Assembly (NCBI RefSeq): GCF_014633365.1
Contig: NC_068338.1
Location: 20,780,616-20,844,615, forward strand
DNA from: Diospyros lotus
Taxonomy: Eukaryota; Streptophyta; Magnoliopsida; Ericales; Ebenaceae
Length of the DNA: 64,000 nucleotides
Direction of reading: 5' to 3'
Part shown: piece by piece, positions 60,351-64,000 of the stretch
Layout: each line of letters opens with the position of its first letter
How positions within the stretch are numbered: the stretch's first letter is position 1
Made by a program: the position numbers and the translations under genes
The notes under the pieces: model-generated
What the model was told of the DNA's origin: nothing
Seen by the model: only the letters and a program-made list of their open reading frames with translations
Databases searched by the model: none

Positions 60351-61120
60351 TGAGCACAAGAACCATCCTTACATTAGTTCAATATTTTGTTATCTTCGCA
60401 AGAATCCCTAGCTAAGTAGGTGGTCAATATCTCCATTAGAAATGAAAAAGCTAGTGCATTGCTTGCCAAGTAAAAGAATAATTTCAAAGGGAAAGGAAAA
60501 GAAAAGAAAGATAACTCAAACTTTGGAAAAGATGATAGTGACTCTAAAGACAAAAAGAAGTCATTCAAGTGATATCACTGTGGGAAGTCTGATTACATAA
60601 AGAAATTTTGTTAGGTCAAGCTGCAACAAAATAATATGTCTAAAGTTGAGAATCAAAATAAAGATGATTGATGAAGATGGTGCATTGTTGAGAAAACATC
60701 GGGCAATGTTATGACTTCCATCAATATCTTGGATTCTAGTTGTGCTCACCACTTAATAGGTGATGAATCAAAATTTTCAAGCTTCCAGTCATAGGAAGGT
60801 TGTGATATATTCTTAATACTAACAACACTATTCATCATGTTGCAATAGTGATGATTGATGAAGAAAAGAATTATGTCAGACTTCGAAGTGTGTTGCATGT
60901 TCCAAGTATGAAAAAAAAAAAATCTCCTCCCTATTTAATGTAGTTGATGATAACAATTATGTATTGTTTGACTCAAGAATTTTAAAATTCTTTCGAAATG
61001 TCAAGAATATTCAACCTGATGTTGTTCACATTGGCAAAGAATCAATGACATGTATCTATTTCCTAGTCTTATGTTAATAAGATGAGTAATTATGATAATA
61101 CACTTGTATGGCATACGAGG
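60350..61120 (+). pseudogene. Copia gag-protease remnant
   Basis: The plus strand reads, with several stops and frame changes: NEKASALLAK and a Lys-rich stretch; the zinc knuckle YHCGKSDYIKKFC (first Cys lost to a stop-like change) near 60570-60610; SINILDSSCAHHLIGDESKF near 60720-60775, the aspartic protease D-S-G-C.H.. motif with Gly changed to Ser; and near 61085-61120 YDNTLVWHTR, the start of the GAG-pre-integrase LWHxRLGH motif. The reading ends exactly where an LTR begins at 61121. Confidence 0.78.
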
Positions 61121-64000
61121 TGTGAGAATCCCCAACCGGGAATGCCGTCAACACAGGAGTTCGAAGGGAAGTCCCATGAGAGGATGATAGAAAAACATAA
61201 TTCTACCATATACATTCACTGTACAACAACATAGTATGACGAAAATATGATATATAAATAGACAAAAGATGTGGAGGTGTCAACATCATAACCTAACCTT
61301 TGACATAACACAAAGACATATGCAAACACAACATTAAGGGGCAATAGACACCCTTCAACACTCAAAAGCTGCAAGTCTCCCCCAAGACTCGATGGGTGGG
61401 ACCACCCTATACACCTTGCTACATGATAGCTTAGAAACTGCCACCATCGCCCCCAACCTTAGTCCTCTCTTTACTTGGAATGATGTAAAGTAAGGGTGAG
61501 TCATAAGACTCAACAAACATAACAAACAAAAGGGTAATAGAGCTGAGGGAAAAACCCAAACTACCCACACGTTGCATGCACACCCATATACACATCCATA
61601 CCATGAACCTCAACCATGCAGTAAACACATAAATAAACATGCATATAATGGTCATTGGGGCCTACATAAGGCACGCTAACACCCAAGTCCCTAAATCCAA
61701 ACTTGCCTGCTGCCATGAACTGGCAAGCAAATCAACATGAGCCACTACTCCATAATCCGCACCATGTACTCAAATCCTCATACCAACATACTGAGCCAAA
61801 GCTCCCACAATAATAAACCAAGTCGAAGCTTCCATACTAATATACTGAGCCGAAGCTTCCTCGGGACGGTCCTTCCATCACCTGAGCCCGTGGATGTACA
61901 TCCTGTGAATAAATTCGTCACACGCACTGGAACCATGCAATGCAACATATAGGAAATGCAATGGCATAGTAAGCATAAACGTGATATCATAGCCTCCATA
62001 AGGTAAGCATCAGACCACACTTCGGTCACGTAGTAATACACACGCAATGCATATGCTCATGCATGACCACACCTTAGTCATTCTAACATACTCGTGCCCA
62101 ATCACCCATAGTATATGGCCTCTTGATGATGCAAACCCGAGCCTCAACTTTACATCTGTTAGATATAAGCCCTTAAGACCAGTTCTAGTGACACAATAGG
62201 GCTTAATCTTGTAATTTCTTAAACTCTATTTAATGGCAAGTTTTATGTTTAATTTAAATTACAATATGGTTTGAATTGAACATACAAATATCATTTAGTA
62301 TAATAAGGAGTGGATACCATTCTTAATTGTTAAGAATAATCTAGACGGATAATCCACAATACGTTATACTATAAATATGTTCTTGGCCATAGAGTTCCTA
62401 ACCTGGATAATTAGTAACTCGCAAAGGCCAGCGCATCGTCTTCCTCCTTGTTTGGTATAAGATACTGAAAAATAAGATTAGTGGGTCACGTACCACTCTG
62501 TATAAGATACAGAAGGAAGACGAGTGGGTGCTCGTTATAGGAACGAGTTCACTAAACGGGATTGTTAATATTGAATCGTATGGGTTTTATCTCACGGGTC
62601 AATGGTTCAATATTAACTACGGATTTGCATTAGTCCTTAGACTTGAGATGACATGGATATCTGTGTGTTAATGGATTAGGATATCAGCGATATTATATGG
62701 TTGTCCTAATCAGGGATAGCCGTACGTATCTACATGCCTAGTTCAGTGACACACGAGGTATGTGTGCATCAAACATGGAATCTATCACCTCGAGATATAT
62801 GAGGAGGATATCATATGCGATCCAGTGGTCACTTGACGATAAATCCTTGGCCGAGGTAATATAATGATGGAATTTGGATTCCGTAGAGGTTGTGTCATAT
62901 TAGTCAAGCATGATTATTGGATTTGGTCATATGACGAGATTGAGAGATTTGACCTGCTGACCGTGATCTTATATCTCGTCGGGATATAGTATGATAGAGG
63001 GACTGTATTGTAGGGTACCGTAGTGTAAGGTTCACATTCTCGCTTCACATTAAATTGGGTAATCATGACATATTGCTAGATGTTACTCATGATTTATGAG
63101 AATTAATAATTGATTAATTCTCATTGCCAATTTAATTGTGAACCCAGAAAGTCCCACCCAATAGAAATCATTTTAAAAGAAAAATAGGCAAATTTAGTAA
63201 TTATGAAATTACTAAATTATAAGTGCAATTATTTATTAAAGAAATAAGAATAATTAAATAAGTAATATGATTATTTATTTAATTATTAAATTGGATTGGG
63301 CTTTTTGGCTAGCACCTAAAGCCCAGTCCAATAGCACTTAGGGTTTTAGGTTTTTTTTTGTCTATAAATATAACATTAAACCCAGAATCCAATAGATCAA
63401 TCTGTTGAATCAAAAACGAAAATTTTAGAGAAAATTTTCGTGTCTTTTTTTCTCTCAAGTCTATTGAAGTCTTGACGATTTTGGGTGGATCGACTCGGCA
63501 TCTCATGCATGGGAGATATCAGGCAGGTTATCGGCTACGAAATCAGATTTCGTTTTGAGGTAACTTTTCATTTTGTGTCTTTGATTTAACCGTAAGATTT
63601 GAAAAACGTGATACCAATAAAATCGAATTTTATTTTCTGTTGCGTATGATCAGATCATGTTTTCTAACAACATCAACATAATTAAAGGTAGCAAAATCAC
63701 AAATAGGGCAGGATCGATCGACAGCTTCAAGACATCAGTTGATAGTTTGTGTCTTAGGCGCAAAACGATCGACAACTTGCTCGAGCCAATCGACAGTTCC
63801 CTCCCATAACAACAAACGGTCGACAGCCCGAATGCCCAACAACCCATTTAGCATACGAAGACACAAAATTCACCAACCGACCAACTAACCTCCCAATTAG
63901 AACCTTCCCCAACAAGGTAAAACATCATTCCACAAAAATTGAAAGGTGATACAAGCCCTTCTTGGCCAAATAGAACAAAACACATCGAGAGACACAAGGA
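61121..64000 (-). mobile_element. Gypsy (Tekay/Del-like) LTR, minus orientation, interrupted
   Basis: Starts TGTGAGAATCCCCAACC at 61121, so the minus LTR ends GGGGATTCTCACA. The stretch 61640-62060 is clearly related to 15000-15360 (shared ccatgcaatgcaacata.aggaaatgcaatgg and agcataaacgtgat words), placing both in one family. It continues after the solo LTR at 62157-63669, where 63675-64000 carries repeated gatcgacag/cgatcgacaac words, and runs off the right edge. ORFs at 61355-62047 are not genes. Confidence 0.6.
62157..63669 (+). mobile_element. Copia solo LTR, 1513 bp
   Basis: Starts TGTTAGATATAAGCCC and ends CATGTTTTCTAACA; the two ends are short inverted repeats (TGTTAGA / TCTAACA). A perfect 5-bp target duplication ACATC flanks it (62152-62156 and 63670-63674). 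A TATA-like tctataaatataac lies near 63360, fitting plus orientation. No internal region remains. The sequence is otherwise non-coding. Confidence 0.9.

Overview
The window is nuclear DNA from a flowering plant, most likely a eudicot. It is AT-rich, its genes are split by long introns with canonical GT/AG borders, and every recognisable mobile element is of a plant type (hAT, Copia, Tekay/Del-like Gypsy, RTE LINE, tRNA-derived SINE, MITEs). I cannot name the species.

Layout. At 1-480 lie the 5' end and upstream DNA of a minus-strand gene that runs off the left edge. From 480 to 21640 there is no host gene: AT-rich intergenic DNA with a MITE and a hAT-like repeat gives way to a nested transposon block. 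In that block a complete but dead hAT element (8664-12263) and a Copia solo LTR (12576-13975) sit inside an older LTR-like sequence. A second nest (14613-19601) is a Gypsy LTR interrupted by another Gypsy solo LTR.

From 21640 to 59460 three recognisable genes follow. SRP19 (plus, coding exons 24628-28684) encodes the 19 kDa protein of the signal recognition particle. A B1-type mitotic cyclin (plus, nine exons, 31547-33946) has a perfect destruction box and a cluster of AACGG mitosis-specific promoter cores. SCAB1 (minus, 34805-58468 coding) encodes the actin-binding and bundling protein named for its role in stomatal closure; here it is 488 aa spread over about 24 kb. The cyclin and SCAB1 converge tail to tail, 858 bp between stop codons. 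I rebuilt the intron-exon structures by hand; every junction keeps frame.

SCAB1 is large because its introns are full of insertions: a Mutator-like MITE, a degraded minus-strand Copia element, two Copia LTR copies in inverted orientation (a possible RNA hairpin), two SINEs, RTE LINE fragments, a hAT-like MITE and tandem duplications. SRP19 introns carry a MITE and an antisense RTE LINE relic.

From 59500 to the right edge is a three-layer nest: a plus-strand Copia gag-protease relic is broken at its Trp-His-Thr-Arg pre-integrase motif by a minus-strand Gypsy LTR, which is itself split by a 1513-bp Copia solo LTR with a perfect 5-bp target duplication.

The three host genes belong to different processes (protein targeting, cell cycle, actin dynamics) and show no sign of acting together. 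I found no operon, CRISPR, toxin or other unusual gene system. What is notable is transposon architecture and its likely effect on host transcripts.
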